43,611 nucleotides of DNA, from NCBI GenBank assembly GCA_040005555.1, contig JBDTYT010000004.1, forward strand, positions 1 through 43,611, read 5' to 3'. Each line of letters begins with the position of its first letter. The first letter of the stretch is position 1. Positions 27,665-34,662 of this stretch are shown here, in pieces. The notes beneath the pieces were generated by a model. That model was given only the letters and a program-made list of their open reading frames with translations, searched no databases and was not told the DNA's origin. The position numbers and the translations under genes are program-made. This stretch comes from JBDTYT01 sp040005555. Its GTDB lineage: Bacteria; Actinomycetota; UBA4738; HRBIN12.

Positions 27665-28342
27665 TCACGGCGAACCGAGGAACAGGGGAGCCGTCGGACA
27701 CAGGTCAACGAGCGGACACTCCTCGCACCTCGGCCGTCCCGCCTTGCAGATCTCGCGCCCGAGTCGGATCAACCCGACGTGCAGCGACGTGCGGAGCTCC
27801 GGTAGGACGAGATCCTCGAGGAGACGATGCGCCTTGTCTGCTGAGGTCTTCGGCGGGATGAGCCCCAGACGTCCCGAGACCCGGTGCACATGGGTGTCGA
27901 CCGGCATCGCCGCGCGACCGAGCGAGAACGACATGACGACGGCTGCCGTTTTCGGGCCCACGCCGGGAAGCGACGTGAGATATTCGCGGGCCTCCTCATC
28001 TGTGCGTCGACGCAGGAACGAGAGGTCGTAGCGCCCCTGCCGCTCGCGGATCTCCCGCAGGATCTGCTGGATCCGGGGGGCCTTCGTGTTCGCGAGTCCA
28101 CCCGAGCGGATGACGTCGGCCACCCGTTCGGGCTTGGCCAGCACGACGTCTTCCCACGAGGGGAACGCGTCTCGGAGGGCCTCGAACGCGCGCCCCGCGT
28201 TGAGGTCGCTCGTGTGCTGGGACAAGACGGTGAGGATCAGCTCTTCGAGCGGATCGGTACGCCGCGGCGGCTCCAGGGGGCCGAAGCGTTTCCTGAGCCG
28301 GCGTTCGATCGTGCGAACGCGCCGACCGTTCGGCGGCGTCAC
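27665..28342 (-). CDS. nth: Endonuclease III (DNA glycosylase / AP lyase)
   Basis: A 225-residue base-excision repair enzyme for oxidised pyrimidines. The helix-hairpin-helix LPGVGPKTA carries the catalytic lysine, and the catalytic Asp is in PVDTHVHRV. The C-terminal 4Fe-4S cluster motif is complete (C-x6-C-x2-C-x5-C, from CKAGRPRCEECP). The start is the GTG at 28342, which shares GTGA with the dnaB stop. Translational coupling of a repair enzyme to the replicative helicase gene is unusual but may be only positional. Confidence 0.94.
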   Translation of the reverse strand: MTPPNGRRVRTIERRLRKRFGPLEPPRRTDPLEELILTVLSQHTSDLNAGRAFEALRDAFPSWEDVVLAKPERVADVIRSGGLANTKAPRIQQILREIRERQGRYDLSFLRRRTDEEAREYLTSLPGVGPKTAAVVMSFSLGRAAMPVDTHVHRVSGRLGLIPPKTSADKAHRLLEDLVLPELRTSLHVGLIRLGREICKAGRPRCEECPLVDLCPTAPLFLGSP

Positions 28343-29691
28343 GACGCGGCGGGCGCGTAGTTGCGGAACTGCGTGAGGTGGGGGAGGAAGGTCAGCGGCA
28401 AGCTGTCGGTGGGCCCATTGCGGTGTTTGGCCACGATGAGGTCCGCCAGGCCTTTCTTCGCCGGATCCATGTCGTCGCGATGGATGAACATGACGACGTC
28501 GGCGTCCTGCTCGATGGCGCCTGACTCTCGCAGGTCCGACAGCTGCGGACGCTTGTCCTGGCGCCGCTCGGGATCGCGGTTGAGCTGCGACACGGCGATC
28601 ACCGGGATATCGAGCTCCTTCGCGAGGAGCTTCAACCCGCGACTGATCTCGGCGATCTCCTGCTGGCGGTTGTCCACGCGCCGATGGTGCGACATGAGCT
28701 GGAGATAGTCGACGATGATGAGCCCGAGGCCGGTTCGGCGGGCCGAGAGCCGCCGGGCCTTGGCCCGGATGTCGACGAGGGTCACGTTGCCCGAGTCGAC
28801 GATCGTGAGCGGCGCGTCGTGAAGCGACTCCGCCGCCTCGACGATCCGTCCCCAGTCATCGGCTCCTACCCGCTTGTTGCGGATGCTGTCCCACGGCACG
28901 CGTGCCTCGGCGCACAGCAAGCGCATGCCGATCTCCCACCGCGACATCTCGAGCGAGAACATCGCGACGGGTGCGTTCGCGTCGACAGCGATGTTACGCG
29001 CGAGGTTCGTCACGAAGGACGACTTGCCGACGCCGGGACGAGCGGCGACCACGATGAGGTTCCCCGGCTGCAGACCGGACATGAGCGTGTCGAGGTCGTG
29101 GAACCCGGTGGGAAGGCCGGCGAACGCCGACTCGCGGTTCTGGATCTTCTCGAGGTCGATCAACGACTGGGTGACGAGCTCGTGGATCGACACGAGCTGG
29201 CCTTTCTCGTCGTGGCGGGCGACGTCGTAGATCCGCTGCTCGGCTTGGTCGGCGACGTTCTCGGGGTCCTCGGGTTGTGCGTACCCCATCTCCATGATGT
29301 CGGAGGCGGCCGAGATCAAGCGCCGTAACAGCGCGGCCTGACCAACGATCTTCGCGTACGAGGCGGCCGCTGCCGGCGTGGGCACCTGTTCGACCAGCTC
29401 GTGGATGTAGAGGTGACCCCCGATCTCCTCGAGGATCGCCCGCCGCTTCAACTCCTCGACGGCGGTGATGGCGTCGACGGGGTCGCCGCGCGCGTAGATC
29501 CCGCGGAGCGAGTCGAAGATCCGAGCGTTCGCGGACCGGTAGAAGTCCTCGGGCTTGATCAGCTCGACGACGTCGGCGATCGCCTCCGCGGACAGCATCA
29601 TGGCCCCGAGCACCGATTCCTCTGCTTCGAGGTTGTGCGGAGGTACGCGGTCGGGTCGAAGTCGGCGCACGTCTTCAGACGCACGAACCAT
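28339..29691 (-). CDS. dnaB: Replicative DNA helicase DnaB
   Basis: A 450-residue hexameric helicase. The N-terminal domain (about 18-120) begins PPHNLEAEESVLGAMMLS. The RecA-like domain has Walker A ARPGVGKSSF, Walker B IIVDYLQLM, the SQLNRDPERR motif and SGAIEQDADVV. There is no intein, although actinobacterial DnaB often carries one. The start is the ATG at 29691 (MVRASEDV), with a GAGGAGGGGGG site upstream; further upstream the frame is open but has no family similarity. The 809 bases before it hold DnaA-box-like motifs. Confidence 0.96.
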   Translation of the reverse strand: MVRASEDVRRLRPDRVPPHNLEAEESVLGAMMLSAEAIADVVELIKPEDFYRSANARIFDSLRGIYARGDPVDAITAVEELKRRAILEEIGGHLYIHELVEQVPTPAAAASYAKIVGQAALLRRLISAASDIMEMGYAQPEDPENVADQAEQRIYDVARHDEKGQLVSIHELVTQSLIDLEKIQNRESAFAGLPTGFHDLDTLMSGLQPGNLIVVAARPGVGKSSFVTNLARNIAVDANAPVAMFSLEMSRWEIGMRLLCAEARVPWDSIRNKRVGADDWGRIVEAAESLHDAPLTIVDSGNVTLVDIRAKARRLSARRTGLGLIIVDYLQLMSHHRRVDNRQQEIAEISRGLKLLAKELDIPVIAVSQLNRDPERRQDKRPQLSDLRESGAIEQDADVVMFIHRDDMDPAKKGLADLIVAKHRNGPTDSLPLTFLPHLTQFRNYAPAAS

Positions 29692-29842
29692 GAAGCCGCC
29701 CCCCTCCTCGAGCCCCGACCGCCGAACGCCGAACGCTAGGCGCACCGACGTCCTTCCCCCAACGGATAACGCTGTGGAGATCGCGGTGGACAACCCCCAC
29801 TCCTGCTGAGGCGCTCCAGCCGCGGACGAGATTTGTTGTCAT
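29675..29842 (-). CDS. Possible 55-residue leader ORF overlapping the dnaB start
   Basis: An ATG at 29842 preceded by GGTGGAGG at five bases opens a frame (MTTNLVRGWSASAG...) that ends at 29675, 17 bases inside dnaB. The first codons are AT-rich, as is common at real starts. No family is recognised and the C-terminal half is Arg/Gly-rich, as expected for chance translation of GC-rich DNA. It could be a coupled leader peptide or an artefact. Confidence 0.25.
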   Translation of the reverse strand: MTTNLVRGWSASAGVGVVHRDLHSVIRWGKDVGAPSVRRSAVGARGGGRLHGSCV

Positions 29843-29888
29843 ACCTGCCTCCACCTGCGTTCCCCCGGTGTGGAAACCTTGTGGACAA
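29773..29888 (-). promoter_or_regulatory. Cluster of four DnaA-box-like motifs upstream of dnaB
   Basis: All four read in the same direction on the minus strand. TTGTCCACA (29888-29880) is identical to the actinobacterial DnaA box. GTTTCCACA (29877-29869), TTGTCCACC (29793-29785, eight of nine) and ATCTCCACA (29781-29773, seven of nine) are variants. They occur as two close pairs. DnaA could regulate dnaB here, or the region could contribute to an origin. There is no AT-rich unwinding element and dnaA/dnaN are not in the window. Confidence 0.4.
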
Positions 29889-29919
29889 GTGTGTAGCACG
29901 TGGGAATGACAAGCGTGTA
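29884..29919 (-). repeat. 12-base direct repeat TACACRCTTGTC upstream of dnaB
   Basis: On the minus strand the 12-mer TACACRCTTGTC occurs twice (29919-29908 and 29895-29884), start-to-start 24 bases apart, with one purine difference. The second copy runs into the perfect DnaA box. The spacing suggests a tandem operator, but no factor can be named. Confidence 0.45.
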
Positions 29920-30291
29920 ACTCGCGTTGGTCCGGGGCACGAAAACCGTGGCTGGGGCTGTCGAGGCGCGCTGAGGTCGGGGGCTCGCGCCGGGCCGCTC
30001 GTCTCCGCCTCGCGTGGCGGCGGGACTTATCGGCCGCTCACGGCGAGGCTCCGCTCGACGACGCCCGGCACGACCCCCTCCCCGCGCGCCCTCACGCTCC
30101 CAGGAGCCGACCACCCAACCCATCCGCAGAACCGCGGTTAGCTACACGCCGGTCGCTCCCACGGTGCCCGTAGGGCCGGTTGCGATGGAACTACGCGGGC
30201 CCAACCGCCCGCCGTCAGACCGGGGGGCGGCGGCGATCAGGCCGCGTCGGACGGAGCAGACGATGAGGTCGTCACTGGGGCAGCACGAAGG

Positions 30292-30331
30292 ATCGGGGTA
30301 TCGGGGTGTCCGGGTGTAGGGGTGTAGGGGG
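30292..30331 (+). repeat. Five tandem 8-bp G-rich units
   Basis: The units read ATCGGGGT, ATCGGGGT, GTCCGGGT, GTAGGGGT, GTAGGGGG. Each has a run of three to five G in the same phase, so the plus strand has enough evenly spaced G-runs to form a G-quadruplex. It lies in the rplI-dnaB gap and is transcribed, if at all, as the C-rich strand. Confidence 0.75.
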
Positions 30332-30453
30332 CCGTGACGGGTCGCGCGGGGAGGGGTTCGGATCGGGCGTCGTCGAGCGAAGCGGAGCCGGCGGAGCCTT
30401 CTCGAGCACGGAGACCGGGCGGAGCGGAGACGAGCAGCCCGAGCCGAGGCCCC

Positions 30454-30487
30454 GACCTCAGCGCGCCCACGCGAGCGCGCCGAGGTC
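30454..30487 (-). terminator. Strong hairpin 14 bases beyond the rplI stop
   Basis: Arms GACCTC-A-GCGCGC and GCGCGC-C-GAGGTC (one A-C mismatch) flank an eight-base loop. The hairpin is positioned to end the rpsF-ssb-rpsR-rplI transcript. No T run follows on the minus strand, so it is either a U-less terminator or a 3' stabilising structure. Confidence 0.55.
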
Positions 30488-30500
30488 CCACCCATCACCG

Positions 30501-30956
30501 CTACCCCTCCGAAGACCCCTCCACCTGCACCGTCACGACCGGATCGACGTCCGCGAACAGATGCACGCGCACCTCATGCGCCCCGACCGAACGGATGGGC
30601 TCGCCGAGATGGACGTCGTGCCGGTCGACCCTCACGCCGGCTTGACGCTCGATCGCCTCGGCGATGTCGGCGGCCGTCACGGAGCCGAAGAGCTTGCCCT
30701 CTTCGCCGGCGTGGGCCGCAACGAGGATCGGCGTGGCCGCGAGCGTGGACGCTACGGCTTCCGCCTCGGCCTTCGCCTTGTTCACGCGGGTGCCGTGGGC
30801 TCGCTGGAGGCTGTCGATGTGACGCTCGCCACCCTTGGTGGCTTTGACCGCGAACCCTCGCGGCACCAGGTAGTTCCGCGCGTAGCCGTCGGCCACCTCG
30901 ACGATGTCGCCGGGGACGCCGAGCTTGTCGACGGGCTTTTGCAGGATGATCTTCAT
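30501..30956 (-). CDS. rplI: 50S ribosomal protein L9
   Basis: 151 residues. The N-terminal rRNA-binding domain begins MKIILQKPVDKLGVPGDIVEVADGYARN and includes NYLVPRGFAVKAT; a connecting helix (about 43-75) and the C-terminal domain (LFGSVTAADIAEAI) follow. Full length for the family, with a slightly extended acidic end. The ATG at 30956 shares ATGA with the rpsR stop. Last gene of the rpsF-ssb-rpsR-rplI operon. Confidence 0.96.
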   Translation of the reverse strand: MKIILQKPVDKLGVPGDIVEVADGYARNYLVPRGFAVKATKGGERHIDSLQRAHGTRVNKAKAEAEAVASTLAATPILVAAHAGEEGKLFGSVTAADIAEAIERQAGVRVDRHDVHLGEPIRSVGAHEVRVHLFADVDPVVTVQVEGSSEG

Positions 30957-31225
30957 CGCGTCGAATACGGGAGCAGAGCCATCTCGCGTGCGTTCTTGAC
31001 GGCCGTCGCCACGTCGCGCTGGTGTTGTGAGCAGTTGCCCGTCACCCGGCGCGCTCGGATCTTCCCACGCTCGGAGACGAACTTGCGCAACACGCCGACG
31101 TCCTTGTAGTCGACGTAGTCGATCCGGTCCTTGCAGAAGATGCAGACCTTCCGCTTCTGCTTCTTCTGCCAGGCCTTCTCGTCTTTCTCTTTCTTCGGGG
31201 GTCGTTTCTTGGACTTAGGAGGCAT
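30953..31225 (-). CDS. rpsR: 30S ribosomal protein S18
   Basis: 90 residues with a long Lys-rich N-terminus (MPPKSKKRPPKKEKDEKAW) followed by the S18 core: VCIFCKDRIDYVDYKD, LRKFVSERGKIRARRVTG and the C-terminal CSQHQRDVATAVKNAREMALLP. The CxxC pair is of the zinc-type (C+) form, although only part of the usual four-cysteine set is obvious. The start is the ATG at 31225, which overlaps the ssb end by 11 bases; GAGGAGA lies about 11 bases upstream. Confidence 0.95.
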   Translation of the reverse strand: MPPKSKKRPPKKEKDEKAWQKKQKRKVCIFCKDRIDYVDYKDVGVLRKFVSERGKIRARRVTGNCSQHQRDVATAVKNAREMALLPYSTR

Positions 31226-31661
31226 CCAGGGGGGTCTCCTCATCTGTCGCGGAACCGGCGCCGACCGGTGCAGGTGCGGACCACTCGCCGCCGCCCGAGC
31301 GGCCCTGCCGCTCGACCTTGGCCGTCGCCCAGCGCAGGCTCGGCCCGATCTCGTCGGCCTCGATCTCGACCACCGTGCGCTTGTCGCCTTCCTGGGTCTC
31401 CCAGGAGCGCATCTGCAGGCGACCGGCGACCACGACGCGGGTGCCCCTGCTGAGGGTTTCCGCGACGTTCTCCGCCAAGGTCCGCCACGCGTTGACCGTG
31501 AAGTACGACGTCTCGCCGTCCTTCCAGTTCCCCGCCTCATCCTTGAAGCGGCGGTTCACGGCGACCCGGAACTTCACGACGGCCGCGCCGTTCGGCGTGT
31601 ACCGCAGCTCGGGGTCATCGGTCAGGTTGCCCACGATGATGATCTGGTTGTCGCTCGCCAT
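31215..31661 (-). CDS. ssb: Single-stranded DNA-binding protein with atypical C-terminus
   Basis: A 148-residue SSB. The OB-fold (about 3-110) has IIIVGNLTDDPELRYTPNG, FRVAVNRRFKDEAGNWKDGETSYFTVNAW and VVVAGRLQMRSWE. The linker is short. The tail ends ATDEETPLDAS rather than the usual acidic tip closing in Pro-Phe (DDDIPF or similar), which recruits partner proteins. The gene is in the standard rpsF-ssb-rpsR context, so it is likely the housekeeping copy. The ATG at 31661 is chosen because GGAAGG lies eight bases upstream; 31667 and 31670 are alternatives. Confidence 0.93.
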   Translation of the reverse strand: MASDNQIIIVGNLTDDPELRYTPNGAAVVKFRVAVNRRFKDEAGNWKDGETSYFTVNAWRTLAENVAETLSRGTRVVVAGRLQMRSWETQEGDKRTVVEIEADEIGPSLRWATAKVERQGRSGGGEWSAPAPVGAGSATDEETPLDAS

Positions 31662-31727
31662 CTCCATCACCTTCCGATCTGATCCGCTCCCCGGCGGGAT
31701 GGCATGCTCGGGGAGGGGGAAGTCTGG

Positions 31728-32021
31728 TTAGGCCGCCTCTCCTTTGAGGACGACCTTGAACCGGATCACTTCGTCCGCTAGGTGGAGCGTGCGCTCGAGC
31801 TCCTTGATCACGCCGGGATCGGCCGTGAACTCAGCAACGACGTAGTACCCCTCGTGCTGCTTGGAGATCTCGAACGCGAACCGCCGACGGCCCCACCGGT
31901 CGATCTTGCCGACCTGGCCCCCACTCTCGGACACGATCCGGGTGATGCGGTCGAGCGCCCCCTGGACGACCGACTCGTCGGCCTCCGAGGGCAGGATGAG
32001 CATGACTTCGTACGACCTCAG
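31728..32021 (-). CDS. rpsF: 30S ribosomal protein S6, apparent CTG start
   Basis: A 97-residue S6: (L/M)RSYEVMLILPSEADES, then GKIDRWGRRRFAFEISKQHEGYYVVAEF and VIRFKVVL. Homologues begin M-R-x-Y-E, and the codon at that place (32021-32019) is CTG. It is preceded at six bases by a perfect AGGAGGT (32034-32028). No ATG, GTG or TTG lies in frame near this site: the nearby GTG is out of frame, and the next ATG (32003) is 24 bases from the site and would delete the first beta strand. CTG is therefore the likely initiator. Confidence 0.88.
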   Translation of the reverse strand: MRSYEVMLILPSEADESVVQGALDRITRIVSESGGQVGKIDRWGRRRFAFEISKQHEGYYVVAEFTADPGVIKELERTLHLADEVIRFKVVLKGEAA

Positions 32022-32039
32022 CGCTCCACCTCCTCCGGT

Positions 32040-32118
32040 CTGGACGGCCCCCACGAAGGGGAGCAGGACAAGTGGCTGAGCCTCCAGAGTGTATCGGTTC
32101 GCGTGTTTGCCGACCCTA
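32040..32118 (-). promoter_or_regulatory. rpsF promoter and leader, possible S6:S18-binding RNA
   Basis: Two TAnnnT hexamers read toward rpsF: TAGGGT (32118-32113) and TACACT (32093-32088). The leader can fold with an outer helix CTGGA/TCCAG (32087-32083 with 32044-32040), an inner hairpin CCCC-TTCGT-GGGG (32061-32049), and an unpaired CCG between them on the 3' side. A CCG next to a hairpin is the core of the known S6:S18 autoregulatory motif upstream of rpsF. The outer helix would only be transcribed from the TAGGGT box, not from TACACT. Confidence 0.4.
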
Positions 32119-32155
32119 ACAGGGCCCACCGACACCGATCCGAAGGTCGCGGCCG

Positions 32156-32161
32156 TACACT
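32156..32161 (+). promoter_or_regulatory. Candidate -10 box for panB
   Basis: TACACT on the plus strand, 44 bases before the panB ATG, in the gap shared with the divergent rpsF promoter. No -35 hexamer is evident. Confidence 0.35.
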
Positions 32162-32205
32162 TTGCGGGACACGCCGTGCACTCGGACGAAGGAGGCGCGA
32201 GCCCC

Positions 32206-32991
32206 ATGACCGTCACCATCCACGACCTCAGCGCGTGGAAGACGCAGCGAACGCGGTTCGCGATGCTCACCGCGTACGACTTCCCGACAGCTCGCATCCT
32301 CGATGAGGCCGGGATCCCCGTCCTGCTCGTGGGCGACTCCGTGGGACGCAACGTCCTGGGGTACGCAGACGAGCTCCCGGTCACGATGGAGGAGATGCTC
32401 CATCACACCCGAGCGGTCACGCGCGGAGTCTCGAACGCTATGGTCGTTGGAGACATGCCCTTCATGTCGTTCCAAGCCTCCGTGGAAGACGGAGTGCGGA
32501 ACGCCGGCCGCTTCCTCAAGGAGGCGGGGGCACACGCTGTGAAGATCGAAGGCCCTCAGCTCGAGCTCATCGACCGACTGACCGAGATCGGCATCCCCGT
32601 CATGGCGCATGTGGGCCTTACCCCGCAGTCGGTGCACGGCCTCGGGGGGTACCGCGTGCAAGGACGCGGGGAAGCGGCCTCGCAGATCTCGGACCAGGCG
32701 CTCGCACTCGAGAAGGCGGGGGCGTTCGCCATCGTCCTCGAGGCGGTGCCGAGCGCGCTAGCCGCTGAGATCACCGGCTCGTTGCAGATCCCGACGATCG
32801 GGATCGGGGCCGGCCCGGACTGCGACGGGCAGGTGCTGGTCGTGAGCGACCTCCTCGGACTGAGCGAGAGCCCTCCGAAGCTGTCGAAGGCGTACGCGAA
32901 CCTGCGAGCCGAGATCGACCGAGCTGCTCGGGAGTTCGCGCGGGACGTACGCGCCGGGACCTTCCCGGACGAGGAGCACTCGTACCGCTAG
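32206..32991 (+). CDS. panB: 3-methyl-2-oxobutanoate hydroxymethyltransferase
   Basis: A 261-residue TIM-barrel enzyme that makes ketopantoate from alpha-ketoisovalerate and methylene-tetrahydrofolate, the first step of pantothenate/CoA synthesis. Metal and substrate motifs are visible: MLTAYDFPTARI, LLVGDSVGRNVLGY (D44), HAVKIEGP, and PVMAHVGLTPQSVH. The C-terminal IPTIGIGAGPDCDGQVLV is typical. The ATG at 32206 follows AAGGAGG by ten bases; the frame upstream is not conserved. No panC or panD is present in the window. Confidence 0.96.
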   Translation: MTVTIHDLSAWKTQRTRFAMLTAYDFPTARILDEAGIPVLLVGDSVGRNVLGYADELPVTMEEMLHHTRAVTRGVSNAMVVGDMPFMSFQASVEDGVRNAGRFLKEAGAHAVKIEGPQLELIDRLTEIGIPVMAHVGLTPQSVHGLGGYRVQGRGEAASQISDQALALEKAGAFAIVLEAVPSALAAEITGSLQIPTIGIGAGPDCDGQVLVVSDLLGLSESPPKLSKAYANLRAEIDRAAREFARDVRAGTFPDEEHSYR

Positions 32992-33026
32992 CGGGCCCGG
33001 AACTCCGAGGAGCGGTGGCAGCGGCT

Positions 33027-33032
33027 TAGACT
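33027..33032 (+). promoter_or_regulatory. Leaderless -10 box for the 33040 kinase gene
   Basis: TAGACT ends seven bases before the ATG at 33040, so transcription should begin at the A of the start codon. No Shine-Dalgarno sequence is present. Confidence 0.5.
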
Positions 33033-33039
33033 CGGCCCC

Positions 33040-33933
33040 ATGAGCGAACGCCCGCGTCCTCCCGCGACGTGGCCGCTCGTCGTGGCGATCGTCATCGCGG
33101 TCGCGACCGAGGTCCTGCTCGTCGGCGCCCTCGTCGTGTCACGCGACTCCACGGTCGGCAGGGCGATCGTGCTGGGAGCCGCCATCGCGATCTTGGTGCT
33201 CGTGATCGCCGGCGCCGTCTGGGCCGCAGCGATGCGACGCGCCGCTCCCGATCCACTCCTGGAGCGGGCAGAGACCGCGTCGAAGATCGCGCACGAGCTC
33301 AAGAACCCCCTCGCCTCGATCAAGGGCCTGGCCTCCACGGGAGTGAAGCTGTTCGAGTCGATGAGCGACGCGGAACGCCTCGAGTTCTTCCAACTGATCG
33401 ACGACGAGGCCTCGAGGTTGAAGCTCACGATCGAGCAATCCGCGACGGCGCTGCGGATCGAAGCAGGCAGTGTGTCCTACGACCTGCAGCCGACGGACGT
33501 CGGCGCCTTGGTCGAGGAGCTCGCGTGGCGCTCGCCCCACGGCGAACATCCCATGGTCGTGGAGACCGAGCCGGGTCTCGAGGTGCCCCTCGATCGCCTG
33601 CGGTTCACCGAGGTGGTCGAGAACCTCCTCGACAACGCGGCCAAGTTCTCACCCCCGGACGCCCCGATCGAGGTCCGCGTCGCGCGGGACGACGACGATT
33701 GGGTGATCATCGAGATAGCAGACCGGGGTCCCGGGATCACGCCGGAGCATCGCTCGTCGGTGTTCGAGCGGTTCTCCTCCTGGCGACCGCCCGGGTATGA
33801 GGAGACGCCCGGCTCCGGACTCGGGTTGTTCATCGCCCGAGCGCACGTCCTTGCCCACGGGGGCCGGATGGCGCTCGAGGACCGCGACGAGGGGGGTACG
33901 ATGCTGCGCGTTACGGTTCCCGGAGGAGGGTAG
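33040..33933 (+). CDS. Membrane sensor histidine kinase (HisKA type)
   Basis: 297 residues: two membrane helices (about 12-32 and 42-64) with a very short outer loop, then a HisKA domain with the phospho-acceptor H85 in KIAHELKNPLASIKG. An HATPase domain follows, with NLLDNAAKFS (N box), IADRGPGI (G1), and GSGLGLFIARAHVLAHGG (G2). The lack of an outer sensing domain suggests it senses the membrane or a partner protein. The class differs from the HisKA_3 kinases in the other two pairs, yet the next gene encodes a NarL-type regulator. It lies 6 bases before that gene. Confidence 0.92.
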   Translation: MSERPRPPATWPLVVAIVIAVATEVLLVGALVVSRDSTVGRAIVLGAAIAILVLVIAGAVWAAAMRRAAPDPLLERAETASKIAHELKNPLASIKGLASTGVKLFESMSDAERLEFFQLIDDEASRLKLTIEQSATALRIEAGSVSYDLQPTDVGALVEELAWRSPHGEHPMVVETEPGLEVPLDRLRFTEVVENLLDNAAKFSPPDAPIEVRVARDDDDWVIIEIADRGPGITPEHRSSVFERFSSWRPPGYEETPGSGLGLFIARAHVLAHGGRMALEDRDEGGTMLRVTVPGGG

Positions 33934-33939
33934 GACCAC

Positions 33940-34614
33940 GTGACGGAGGGATCGAGCGCGATCACGCTCCTGATCTGCGACGACCACAAGATCCTCACGG
34001 ACGCACTCGCCATGGTCGTGGACCGAGACGGCTCGCTCACCATGATCGCCCCTCCCGTGCACGATCCCGAGGCCGCGATCGAGCTCTGCCGAGAGCACCA
34101 ACCCGACGTTGTGCTTATGGACATCGTCTTCAAAGGCTCCATGAACGGGATCGACGCGACCCGCAAGATCAAAGAGGTCTCACCGAGCACGAAGGTCGTG
34201 ATCATGACCGCGCACGACGACGAACGGCTGCTCGTCGAGGCCGTCGAGGCGGGCGCATCGGGTTTCCTCGGCAAGGATGAGGCTGCCGACCAGGTGCTCG
34301 CGGCAGCGAAGTCCGCGGCCGATGGCGAAGTGCTGATCGATCCGGTCGTCCTCACCCGGCTCCTGCACCAGGTTTCCAAGCAACGCGAAGCCGAGCGGGA
34401 CGTTCAGGTCTTGTTCGACTCGCTCACGGAGCGCGAGTGGGAGGTGCTTCGGTTCCTGGCGCAGGGCCGGCGGAACGACGACGTCGCGGCGGCGCTGTTC
34501 ATCAGCCCCCAAACGGTGCAGACGCACGTGCGCAACCTGCTCGGCAAGCTCCACGTGCACTCCAAGCTCGAGGCCGTGGCGCTCGCGGTGCGACACGACG
34601 CCATCTCTGTCTGA
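33940..34614 (+). CDS. NarL/LuxR-family response regulator
   Basis: 224 residues: a receiver with the acidic pair in CDDHKILTDAL and the phospho-acceptor D61 in VVLMDIVFKGSMNG, then a LuxR-type HTH with LTEREWEVLRFLAQG and the recognition segment SPQTVQTHVRNLLGKLHV. The start is the GTG at 33940, preceded by GGAGGAGGG. It follows the HisKA kinase by 6 bases and is its likely partner. Confidence 0.93.
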   Translation: MTEGSSAITLLICDDHKILTDALAMVVDRDGSLTMIAPPVHDPEAAIELCREHQPDVVLMDIVFKGSMNGIDATRKIKEVSPSTKVVIMTAHDDERLLVEAVEAGASGFLGKDEAADQVLAAAKSAADGEVLIDPVVLTRLLHQVSKQREAERDVQVLFDSLTEREWEVLRFLAQGRRNDDVAAALFISPQTVQTHVRNLLGKLHVHSKLEAVALAVRHDAISV

Positions 34615-34662
34615 CCCAGCTCCACGTCTCCGCGACCGAGCTCAACAGCTTCGCAAACGTGT

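Larger units (their letters stand above)
29692..30500. other. 809-base region between rplI and dnaB with no confident gene
   Basis: The largest gene-poor stretch in the window. From left to right it holds the dnaB leader with a possible 55-residue ORF, four DnaA-box-like motifs (29773-29888), a 12-base direct repeat (29884-29919), GC-rich sequence without clear signals (29920-30290), a five-unit 8-bp tandem repeat (30292-30331), and a strong hairpin beyond rplI (30454-30487). Longer open frames exist on both strands but are Arg/Ala/Pro-rich and lack ribosome-binding sites. Confidence 0.7.

Noticed and set aside
30292..30331. CRISPR array
   Set aside because: The 8-bp units are directly adjacent with no spacers and no cas gene is present.
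30142..30498. Open frames between rplI and dnaB on either strand
   Set aside because: They are Arg/Pro/Ala-rich, lack ribosome-binding sites, and run through the tandem repeat and the hairpin.
29692..30500. Chromosomal replication origin (oriC)
   Set aside because: Only four box-like motifs, no AT-rich unwinding element, and neither dnaA nor dnaN nearby. Reported only as a DnaA-box cluster.
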